Shown: positions 6,849 through 13,029 of the stretch, one piece after another
How positions within the stretch are numbered: the first letter of the stretch is position 1
How the letters are laid out: each line of letters opens with the position of its first letter
Source of the DNA: SIG653 sp045578045
GTDB taxonomy: Bacteria; Bacillota; Clostridia; Oscillospirales; CAG-382
Length of the DNA stretch: 13,566 nt
Assembly: GCA_045578045.1 (NCBI GenBank)
Contig: JAZNJM010000117.1
Span: forward strand, 1-13,566
Direction: 5' to 3'
Program-made: the position numbers and the translations under genes
Notes under the pieces: model-generated
The model's database searches: none
Told to the model about the DNA's origin: nothing
What the model saw: the letters and a program-made list of their open reading frames with translations, nothing else

Positions 6849-8153
6849 CTATCTACTAATATTCTTATCATCTGTTGCGGGGTTATCAATAAGTTTTCCT
6901 TTTTCAGTGAAACGTGAACCGTGGCAAGGACAGTCCCACGAATGTTCGTCTTTGTTGTATTGAAGCGCGCATCCCATATGAGGACAGCGTGGTGTTGTGG
7001 GTTTTATAATTCCAAGCATAGACTCAAAAACGTTTGAAAATAGCATAGGGTGGAAAATGCTTCTTGAGGGACAGAACAGAGCTTCATATTTATTTTTTTT
7101 ATTACAAATTAAATCAGATAATAATTTTGCGGCAACCATTGAAGACGTCATACCCCATTTGTTGAATCCCGTTGCAACGTATATCCCAAGAGTGTTTGAC
7201 GAATATTTTCCAATATATGGAACTGAATCTAAGGTTATACAATCCTGAGCTGCCCACTTTCCAACGATTCTTGAATTCGGATAATTTAATCGGGCGAAAT
7301 TTTCAAGCTCACGCCAATTTCCACCGTTTTTTCCTGTGCGGTGTGAACCGCCTCCGAGAAGCAAAAGATTTTTATAATTTCTGAAAGATAATCCTTTTTT
7401 ACTCTCGTCAACATACATTCCATTGACGTTTTCAGCGTTTTCTAAAGCAATAACGTATGAGCGATGCTGAAACATTTTAAGAAAATATCCTCCGTGTTTG
7501 TTGAGAATGGGAAAATGAGTTGCGATTACAATATTTTTACAGTTTATTATTCCGTTTTGGGTTATGGCTTTTTGGGGAGATATTTCCAAGACCTTTGTGT
7601 TTTCGTAAATACTAAGTTCTTTTGCTATTTCAAATAAAAATTTCAAAGGATGAAATTGACCTTGTTTTTTTATTTCCACAGCACCTGCGATTTTGAGAGG
7701 GATATCAACAGACTGTAAAAACTTTGCTTTTTCGCCAAGTTGGTTTAAAGCGATAGCTTCTTTTTCTATTTTTTCTTTGTCATTCAAGGAATAGACAAAA
7801 GAATCCTTTGTTTCATAATCACATTCAATGCTTTTACATAACCGCGAATATTCATCTAATGCATTTTTTTGTGCTTCTAAATATAGTTTTGCTTTATTAA
7901 AACCAAACTTTTTTATCAGGTTGTCATATATAAGTCCGTGCTGAATTGTTATTTTTGCCGTTGTGTTTTGCGAAGCTCCACTGCAAATTTCTTTTGCTTC
8001 AACAAGCATACAATCAACACCCTTTTCTTTCAGAATATATGCACATAATATTCCTGAAATTCCTCCTCCGATAATGAGAACATCTGTATTTATATTCTTT
8101 TCAAGAGGGCTGAATTTTGGTTTATTTATATTTTCAGTCCATATTGAATTCAT
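6849..8153 (-). CDS. FAD-dependent oxidoreductase with C-terminal Rieske [2Fe-2S] domain (YhfW-like)
   Basis: The 434-residue protein starts with an FAD-binding Rossmann fold of the DAO family: DVLIIGGGISG at about 24-34, with the acidic residue E52 at the end of the second beta strand to hold the ribose. The middle is a glycine/D-amino-acid-oxidase-like substrate domain. The C-terminus is a Rieske domain: C390 and H392 (CPHMGC) with C408 and H411 (CPCHGS) as cluster ligands, and C395 and C410 as the probable disulfide pair. The order FAD-DAO then Rieske matches Bacillus YhfW-type proteins (established family), which are somewhat longer; the substrate is unknown. There is no signal peptide, so it should be cytoplasmic. 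GGCGGTG at 8161-8167 sits 7 bases before the ATG. The gene stands alone, with a terminator shared with the convergent DUF2812 gene. I could not identify a convincing promoter. Confidence 0.88.
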   Translation of the reverse strand: MNSIWTENINKPKFSPLEKNINTDVLIIGGGISGILCAYILKEKGVDCMLVEAKEICSGASQNTTAKITIQHGLIYDNLIKKFGFNKAKLYLEAQKNALDEYSRLCKSIECDYETKDSFVYSLNDKEKIEKEAIALNQLGEKAKFLQSVDIPLKIAGAVEIKKQGQFHPLKFLFEIAKELSIYENTKVLEISPQKAITQNGIINCKNIVIATHFPILNKHGGYFLKMFQHRSYVIALENAENVNGMYVDESKKGLSFRNYKNLLLLGGGSHRTGKNGGNWRELENFARLNYPNSRIVGKWAAQDCITLDSVPYIGKYSSNTLGIYVATGFNKWGMTSSMVAAKLLSDLICNKKNKYEALFCPSRSIFHPMLFSNVFESMLGIIKPTTPRCPHMGCALQYNKDEHSWDCPCHGSRFTEKGKLIDNPATDDKNISR

Positions 8154-8521
8154 TAATTATCACCGCCTATGGACTTAGTATCATCATTTTTTGAGTTTTT
8201 ATTCCAAAAATAGAAAGAGGGGTATTGTAGTTTTATTTTACGTTATTATAACGCTTATTGTTCTAAAAACACTTTACAATTTAAACTGAATATGGTTATT
8301 TCGTATTTAAAAATTGAAGATATATCATTTATTATAAAAAATGTTTTAAAGGGAATGTTTTTTATAGATTAAATCAAATGTTTTTATTGAAAATATAATT
8401 TTAATAATAAAAAGATTGATTAGACTGTTTTTAATATCTAAAACAGAATATGCTATTATCTATTGACAAAAAAGGGGCAATAATGTAAAATATCAGTGAA
8501 GAAAGCGGAATGGGGAAGCGT
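8154..8521. other. Divergent intergenic region between FAD-Rieske and GT4 genes
   Basis: No gene is visible in these roughly 370 AT-rich bases. They hold the ribosome site of the FAD-Rieske gene (8161-8167), a perfect palindrome CGTTATTATAACG (8241-8253) that contains a TATAAT on the minus strand, an inverted repeat CTGTTTT/AAAACAG (8425-8431, 8440-8446), and the sigma-A promoter of the GT4 gene (8463-8491). Confidence 0.6.
8463..8491 (+). promoter_or_regulatory. Sigma-A promoter of the GT4 glycosyltransferase gene
   Basis: TTGACA (8463-8468), a 17-bp spacer and TAAAAT (8486-8491) give a near-consensus promoter. Transcription should begin near 8498. That leaves about 24 bases before the ATG at 8522, but only about 12 before the alternative ATG at 8510. 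Confidence 0.8.
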
Positions 8522-9640
8522 ATGGAAAAAATTAAAATTCTTTTTTTTATACACGATTTAGGACACGGCGGTGCAGAAAAGGTCCTTGTTAACCTTGTTA
8601 ATAATATGCATACAGACATATTTGATATTACACTTATGGCTTTATTTGGCGGAGGCGTTAACGAACAGTTTTTGAAACCTCACGTTAAGTATAAAACCGT
8701 TTTTAAAAAGTCTTTTTCGGGGAATAGTCAAGTTATGAAGCTCTTTTCACCGAAAACGCTTCATAAGCTCTTTATTAAGGAAAAATATGATATAGAGGTT
8801 TCATATCTTGAAGGACCGTCTGCAAGAATAATCAGCGGTTGCCCACATAAAGACGTGAAAAAGGCTTGTTGGGTACACACTCAGAAATTGCCTCGAAAAG
8901 TTGTTGTAAGACAATTCAGAGGATATAAAGAAGCCATAACGTGTTATAAGTCCTTTGATAAAATCGCATCCGTTTCTAAAAACGTTACAGAAGAATTTTT
9001 AAAGCTCTTTCCTATTAACGTTCCAATATACGAACTGTTTAATATTAATGAAAGCTCTAAAATTAAAAGTCTTGCAAATGAAAAAGTTGATGAATCTGAA
9101 TTTCATAAAGAAAGTTTTAAAATTATTGGGGTTGGAAGAATAGGCTATAATAAGGGGTTTCACCGTGTGATTTCTATTATAAGCCGTTTAAGAAAAGAGG
9201 GATTCAACGTAAAATATTTTATCCTTGGGGAAGGCTCTATGAAAAAAGAGCTTGAAGAATTGGCTGAAAAAGAGGGCGTTAAGGATAGCGTTATCTTTTT
9301 AGGATATCAGACAAACCCTTATAAGTACGTTGCTAAATGTGATTTATTTGTATGTTCGAGCTATGCAGAGGGCTTTTCAACCGCAACGACAGAGGCTTTG
9401 ATAGTTTCAACGCCTGTTTGCACAACAAACGTTTCGGGAATGAAAGAGATGCTTGGAGAAAATAATGAATGGGGAGTCATTGTTGAAAATACTGATGAAG
9501 CATTGTATGAAGGAATAAAAAAATTTGTTTCGAATTTTGAATTATTGAAATTTTATAAAGAAAAAGCCTCAGAACGCGGGAAAGACTTTTCAGAAGAAGA
9601 AACGGTTAAAGCAACGGAAAAGTTTTTGTTGGGATTATAG
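8522..9640 (+). CDS. GT4-family (group 1) glycosyltransferase
   Basis: The protein is 372 residues from the ATG at 8522 and has the two-Rossmann GT-B layout. The N-terminal acceptor domain begins KILFFIHDLGHGGAEKVLVN, with the glycine-rich loop typical of GT4. The C-terminal domain holds GVGRIGYNKGF (R206 and K211, donor phosphate contacts) and the EX7E signature EGFSTATTE (E283, E291). The family transfers sugars from nucleotide-sugar donors with retention, typically building capsular, exopolysaccharide or lipid-linked glycans in the cytoplasm. An upstream in-frame ATG at 8510 would add four residues (MGKR). I prefer 8522 because GGGGAAG lies just before it and family members usually start MxKIKILF, but the choice is uncertain. 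It is a single-gene unit between its promoter and a strong terminator. No sugar synthesis genes are nearby, so donor and acceptor are unknown. Confidence 0.9.
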   Translation: MEKIKILFFIHDLGHGGAEKVLVNLVNNMHTDIFDITLMALFGGGVNEQFLKPHVKYKTVFKKSFSGNSQVMKLFSPKTLHKLFIKEKYDIEVSYLEGPSARIISGCPHKDVKKACWVHTQKLPRKVVVRQFRGYKEAITCYKSFDKIASVSKNVTEEFLKLFPINVPIYELFNINESSKIKSLANEKVDESEFHKESFKIIGVGRIGYNKGFHRVISIISRLRKEGFNVKYFILGEGSMKKELEELAEKEGVKDSVIFLGYQTNPYKYVAKCDLFVCSSYAEGFSTATTEALIVSTPVCTTNVSGMKEMLGENNEWGVIVENTDEALYEGIKKFVSNFELLKFYKEKASERGKDFSEEETVKATEKFLLGL

Positions 9641-9675
9641 TAAGTTGTTTGATGATATTAATATTGTTTAAAAAG

Positions 9676-9755
9676 AAAAGACAAATCGATTTTGGGTTTG
9701 GAATTGTTCTATTTGAAATAGACCAAATATCGATTCGTCTTTTTTATTTTTATGT
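9676..9755. terminator. Bidirectional terminator between convergent GT4 and GT8 genes
   Basis: A stem of about 19 bp is formed by 9676-9695 (AAAAGACAAATCGATTTTGG) and 9723-9743, with one A-C mismatch and one bulged base. The 27-base loop contains its own 7-bp arm pair (TCTATTT-G-AAATAGA, 9708-9722). On the plus strand it runs into TTTTTTATTTTTAT, ending GT4 transcripts. On the minus strand the stem is followed by the T-rich CTTTTTAAAC, so it can also end GT8 transcripts. Confidence 0.8.
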
Positions 9756-9767
9756 TTTAACGTTAAC

Positions 9768-9865
9768 GGTGATTGTAAACGCATTCATATTTTTAACCTT
9801 GCCATAGTTTTTTTGTGGTGGATGTAAACGCATTTATATTTTTAACTTTGCCATAGTTTTTTTAT
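9768..9865. repeat. 49-bp tandem duplication of the GT8 gene 3' end
   Basis: Copy 1 (9768-9816) and copy 2 (9817-9865) match at 44 of 49 positions by direct comparison. Copy 2 holds the last ten or so codons and stop of the GT8 gene; copy 1 is the same segment repeated downstream, still ending KKTMARLKI then TGA. Since 49 is not a multiple of three and the real stop comes first, the extra copy is not translated as part of the protein. Confidence 0.9.
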
Positions 9866-10658
9866 AGTGCTTATAGATATGTAAATCAATATTGCTGTGG
9901 AATTTTGCACGTTTTAATATTTTCAAGAAAATAATAATATGATTTTTAATGCCTTTGTTCCAAGGTTTTTCCGATCCCGTGTAGTGATAAACCTTGATTT
10001 CTTTCCAAGATTTTATTATGTTAGCTTTTTTTAAAATTCCACCATATCCCAGCATTGTGTTATAAGTTTCAGGTAGATGTAAATGTTCTTCTTTGCTCCA
10101 ATTTGGATAAAATTCTTTTATTATATCCTGATCCCCAAATCCTAAGTTGTTTTTTGTTCTTTTTTCATAAGCACGTTCAATGCACGAGAGAAGACCTTCA
10201 TAAACACTTTTTTCGGGTTTAACTACCATTAGTCCTGAATTGATTCCGCCCTTCCATTCGGGAAACAGTATTGCTCCAGAATCTGAAGCACTCATATGAG
10301 GATACTCAAACAAGTGATCAATGTTTTGCAGAATAATCATATCTGTATCTAAAAAAACAATTTTTTCCAAATTTGCAAGGGAAAATATTTTAATTTTAAA
10401 TAGTGTATTATTCCAATAGCTATTGAGATTGTTTCTCTTAATAATATCTTGAGGTAAATTTTCAAGCAAAACATATTGTATTTTGTTTTCGGAAAGACAG
10501 CGTTTTATGTTGTCTGAAATATCGCAAGGGCATACAACAAGAAATGGATACTTTGAGCCAACGTCTTTTAATGATTGATTTAGTATTAAACAGCCAGATA
10601 TATAACTCTCTGTAGTTAAAATAGTAACGTAGCTGTAATTGTTGTTTGAATATGACAA
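9834..10658 (-). CDS. GT8-family (glycogenin/LgtC-like) glycosyltransferase
   Basis: Counted from the TTG at 10658 the protein has 274 residues and a GT-A fold. The N-terminal YVTILTTESYISGCLILNQSL matches the start of the GT8 nucleotide-binding domain (longest run quoted here is within that strand). IVFLDTDMI holds the metal-binding DxD (D104, D106). GGINSGLMVV (N140 region), GDQD (176-178 region) and HYTGSEKPW (H225, K231) are further GT8 signatures. The family retains anomeric configuration when moving Glc or Gal from UDP-sugars, often to a glycan or protein acceptor. Three starts are possible: GTG 10694 lies almost at the predicted transcription start, ATG 10679 has AGGTGAT placed too far away, and TTG 10658 has GGGGAGG 8 bases upstream and gives the usual family N-terminus. 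I chose TTG with moderate confidence. The partner glycan is unknown. Confidence 0.87.
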   Translation of the reverse strand: MSYSNNNYSYVTILTTESYISGCLILNQSLKDVGSKYPFLVVCPCDISDNIKRCLSENKIQYVLLENLPQDIIKRNNLNSYWNNTLFKIKIFSLANLEKIVFLDTDMIILQNIDHLFEYPHMSASDSGAILFPEWKGGINSGLMVVKPEKSVYEGLLSCIERAYEKRTKNNLGFGDQDIIKEFYPNWSKEEHLHLPETYNTMLGYGGILKKANIIKSWKEIKVYHYTGSEKPWNKGIKNHIIIFLKILKRAKFHSNIDLHIYKHYKKTMAKLKI

Positions 10659-10666
10659 TGCTTGTT

Positions 10667-10673
10667 CCTCCCC
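10667..10673 (-). promoter_or_regulatory. Ribosome binding site favouring the TTG start of the GT8 gene
   Basis: GGGGAGG on the minus strand is 8 bases upstream of the TTG at 10658. It is much better placed than anything before the in-frame ATG at 10679 or GTG at 10694. It would lie inside the coding sequence if one of those starts were used. Confidence 0.6.
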
Positions 10674-10705
10674 ATGCATTATTGATTTAATCACCTATTA
10701 TTATA

Positions 10706-10733
10706 ATAGTACCATAAAAATTTTTTTTGTCAA
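10706..10733 (-). promoter_or_regulatory. Probable sigma-A promoter of the GT8 gene
   Basis: A consensus TTGACA lies at 10728-10733 on the minus strand. The -10 box could be TACTAT (10706-10711, 16-bp spacer) or TATTAT (10703-10708, 19-bp spacer). Either places the transcription start near 10696-10699, which makes a GTG start at 10694 unlikely. Confidence 0.65.
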
Positions 10734-10833
10734 TAAGAACGTATGCATTTTTTTATTAGCAATTCAATTCCCTTTGAAAATCATATTCATTTTTTAAAAC
10801 AGATTTTGCTTTAAATTTATAAAAAATATTTAG

Positions 10834-10871
10834 AAAAAAACACCACAGATTCAAACAATGAGTCTGTGGCG
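10834..10871 (-). terminator. Rho-independent terminator of spoVT
   Basis: On the minus strand CGCCACAGA (10871-10863) pairs with TCTGTGGTG (10849-10841) including one G-T wobble; after a single mismatch three more pairs close a TTGTT loop. Seven T residues follow directly (10840-10834). It lies about 65 bases past the spoVT stop codon. Confidence 0.9.
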
Positions 10872-10911
10872 TTTCAAGAACGTTACGGTATTATAATAAA
10901 AATATTTATTT

Positions 10912-10949
10912 AAAAACTATACTTCAAGTTAAAAGCTATACTTCAAGCT
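10912..10949. repeat. 19-bp tandem duplication of the spoVT 3' end
   Basis: Copy A (10912-10930) and copy B (10931-10949) agree at 17 of 19 positions. Copy B contains the last codons (LEV) and TAG stop of spoVT; copy A repeats the same bases, including a second TAG, just downstream. The period is not a multiple of three. Confidence 0.85.
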
Positions 10950-11478
10950 GTTTTGATAAAAACAATGCTCCCGTTGATATGAGCTTTTGTTCGGTTTCTC
11001 CGGGAACGTGTCCGTTTTCTCCTGCAACGCTTATAACTCCTCCAACAACCGTTCCGTCTGCAACTATGGGAGACAAAAACGAAACGCGTCCTTCGCCGTC
11101 CTCAGTTATTGAGGGTGTGTCTGTCAGACTTCCGCTTGATGCAAAACACTGTCTTTTTTCCAAAAGTCTTGAAACAGAGGTTGAAATGGGTTTTTCGAGA
11201 AGATCACGCTTTGAAGCACCAGAAACAGCAATAACGCTGTCTTTATCGCAAATAACAACGGGTATTCCGCTGCTTTTGTTTATTGCTTCGGCATATTGTG
11301 CTGAAAATTCTCCAACGTCTCCAACGGGAGAATATTTTTTGAAAACAACTTCTCCGTCTTTTCCTGTAAAAATTTCCATCGGTTCGCCGTCTCTAAGTCT
11401 TAAAGTTCTTCTTATTTCTTTTGGAATAACAACTCTTCCTAATTCGTCAATTCTTCTCACAATTCCTGTGGCTTTCAT
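10936..11478 (-). CDS. spoVT: Stage V sporulation regulator SpoVT (AbrB-GAF protein)
   Basis: The protein has 180 residues, almost the same as Bacillus SpoVT. Residues 1-50 are the swapped-hairpin AbrB/SpoVT DNA-binding domain: MKATGIVRRIDELGRVVIPK, then EIRRTLRLRDGEPMEIF, with the usual basic residues K2, R8, R9 and R15. Residues about 55-178 are a GAF-like ligand domain (GIPVVICDKDSVIAVSG, then SPIVADGTVVGGVISV). In spore formers SpoVT is a tetrameric regulator that acts in the forespore and adjusts sigma-G genes late in sporulation (established knowledge). AAAGGAG (11490-11496) is 11 bases before the ATG, a slightly long spacing. Upstream on the same strand is the DUF3810 gene, 164 bases away; downstream is a strong terminator. 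I could not identify a sigma-G promoter with correct spacing. Its presence implies an endospore-forming organism. Confidence 0.96.
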   Translation of the reverse strand: MKATGIVRRIDELGRVVIPKEIRRTLRLRDGEPMEIFTGKDGEVVFKKYSPVGDVGEFSAQYAEAINKSSGIPVVICDKDSVIAVSGASKRDLLEKPISTSVSRLLEKRQCFASSGSLTDTPSITEDGEGRVSFLSPIVADGTVVGGVISVAGENGHVPGETEQKLISTGALFLSKQLEV

Positions 11479-11642
11479 TATATATAAATCTCCTTTATTT
11501 TCAAAATAATTTCAAAGTTATTATTTGCGAAATATGGAGATTTATACTTTTGAATATATTGATATCTTAAAGGCTTTTCGATTGATGAAAACTTTTAATA
11601 ATGATTGTTCATCTTTTTATATAATGTATTTTTATAAAAAAA

Positions 11643-12761
11643 TTATTTTTCCTTTTTATAATATGCCGCGGCAAGCTCTGTTACAAGATTATAGCTATCG
11701 CTTCCGGCAGACTGACCTTGACTTTGGAGCATTGTATTATTTATAGTTTCCGTTACGTTAGAAACGCTTTTTGCGGTTGTATCCCTTATAAAATCGATAT
11801 AAGCGGAATATTCTTTTTTATATATTCTTGGAGTATCGTCATAAACTTTTTTATAAAGGTTGTAATCTGCGGTATATAGTGCATCAAGCAAATAATTCAG
11901 AATTTCTGTATATCCGCTGTATCTTATATAACTATCATCGCTTTCCATACAAACAAGGAAAGCAATGAAATTTGCTTCATCTTCTTTTGCTATTCCACGT
12001 TGATGAGCCATTTCGTGAGCCATTGTGTATGGTAACATAAAATCGGGATAAGCTGTGCTTACGTTGGCTTCGCCCGAAAAGAACGTATAAAAACCTGAAA
12101 TTCTTGTATAGGGCATAAGACCTGAAATAGCGAGAGGTTTTGGATATGAATAAAAATCACTTAAAAAATCATACTTTTTCGCTGCTTTTTCGTATGCGTT
12201 ATTAAGCTTATAAACAAGCTCAGAATATGAATGTGGAATTAACGTTTTTCCCGTATGGTCGGAAACGATATTCTTTTCCAAACCTTCAAGCTCTTTTGAA
12301 ATTATTACTGCGGCTGAATATATGTCATCCTTCGTTATGCTTTCGCGGTCAAGAGAAAGCTCTTCTTCAACGGGGGTTCTGAAATAACAAGGTGCAAAGG
12401 CTGAAAAATAAACAGACAAAAGAAGAAACAGACAGCCAAGCATTATATATGAATTTTTAGTCATATATTTTCCTTCGTTTACATCGGGGGCAAAGAAAAG
12501 GAAAATAATAGCTAAAGGCAATAAGAGAATTAAAAGCGATTCAGCTAAAGAAAAGGGAAAAACAGAGGTTATACCTGCAAGAACGAATCTGACAGCTGCA
12601 CCAACGTATTCAGAAAAGAAATCAGCAAGTTCAACCGATATTCTGCTTGATATATATATAACTAAGGAAAAAATCAGAGTTGTTGCAGAAAAACAAAAAA
12701 ATTTGTTTCTTTGGGAAAACTTATTATTATATAATTTGTAATTGTAGGGTATATATTTCAT
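11643..12761 (-). CDS. DUF3810 membrane protein with HExxH zinc-protease motif
   Basis: From the ATG at 12761 the protein has 372 residues. Three hydrophobic segments (about 20-38, 68-92, 104-124) anchor it, followed by a large domain of about 245 residues. That domain holds AHEMAHQRG, giving HExxH with H249, E250 and H253, and DEANF nearby supplies E262 as a possible third zinc ligand, the layout of a gluzincin-type peptidase. This matches the DUF3810 family, whose substrate is unknown. A frame extension to a start at 12794 would begin inside the -10 box of its promoter, so it is rejected; AAAGGAGA (12769-12776) is 8 bases upstream of the chosen ATG. The gene has its own near-consensus promoter and is divergent from the G5-domain gene. 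It may act on a membrane or cell-envelope protein, which is inference only. Confidence 0.88.
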   Translation of the reverse strand: MKYIPYNYKLYNNKFSQRNKFFCFSATTLIFSLVIYISSRISVELADFFSEYVGAAVRFVLAGITSVFPFSLAESLLILLLPLAIIFLFFAPDVNEGKYMTKNSYIMLGCLFLLLSVYFSAFAPCYFRTPVEEELSLDRESITKDDIYSAAVIISKELEGLEKNIVSDHTGKTLIPHSYSELVYKLNNAYEKAAKKYDFLSDFYSYPKPLAISGLMPYTRISGFYTFFSGEANVSTAYPDFMLPYTMAHEMAHQRGIAKEDEANFIAFLVCMESDDSYIRYSGYTEILNYLLDALYTADYNLYKKVYDDTPRIYKKEYSAYIDFIRDTTAKSVSNVTETINNTMLQSQGQSAGSDSYNLVTELAAAYYKKEK

Positions 12762-12768
12762 AGACAGG

Positions 12769-12776
12769 TCTCCTTT
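12769..12776 (-). promoter_or_regulatory. Ribosome binding site that sets the DUF3810 start
   Basis: AAAGGAGA on the minus strand ends 7-8 bases before the ATG at 12761. It lies downstream of the predicted transcription start, unlike the longer frame's start at 12794. Confidence 0.8.
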
Positions 12777-12785
12777 ACACCATTG

Positions 12786-12814
12786 ATTATACATTCTAAA
12801 ACACTTTTTTTCAA
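12786..12814 (-). promoter_or_regulatory. Sigma-A promoter of the DUF3810 gene
   Basis: On the minus strand TTGAAA (12809-12814) and TATAAT (12786-12791) are separated by exactly 17 bp. Transcription should start near 12779, giving a leader of about 18 bases. Confidence 0.8.
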
Positions 12815-12939
12815 TCCTATTTTTAGTTTTTTTATTAAAAAACGCAAAAAAATCTATAAAAAAGAAAAAAATTTACTTTTTAGAATTAAATATAACTTGA
12901 AGTAATATTTTTTATAAAGTATTCTTATATACAGAATGC

Positions 12940-12968
12940 TTGAAAAATACAAAGAAAAATAGTATAAT
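12940..12968 (+). promoter_or_regulatory. Sigma-A promoter of the G5-domain gene
   Basis: TTGAAA (12940-12945), a 17-bp spacer and TATAAT (12963-12968) lie on the plus strand. Transcription should start near 12975, giving a leader of about 55 bases. The bases further upstream are A- and T-tract rich and could act as an UP element. The pattern is the same TTGAAA-17-TATAAT as the divergent DUF3810 promoter. Confidence 0.78.
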
Positions 12969-13029
12969 AGAACATCAATATTTGAAAAATCAATAAAATA
13001 ATTCAGAAAAATAATCAGGAAAGAATATA

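Noticed and set aside
10979..11509. Plus-strand open frame of 176 codons opposite spoVT
   Set aside because: It is the antisense of the well-conserved SpoVT protein and lacks a promoter or ribosome site.
11521..11547. Possible sigma-G promoter for spoVT (GTATA at 11543-11547 and CAAATAA at 11521-11527, minus strand)
   Set aside because: The spacer is 15 bp, shorter than I expect for sigma-G, and the -10 box matches only in part.
11584..11618. Plus-strand hairpin GATGAA/TTCATC followed by TTTTT
   Set aside because: The stem is only 6 bp with an 18-base loop and no plus-strand gene ends here.
12762..12794. N-terminal extension of the DUF3810 protein to 12794
   Set aside because: The extended start lies just upstream of the predicted transcription start and in the promoter spacer; a good ribosome site favours 12761.
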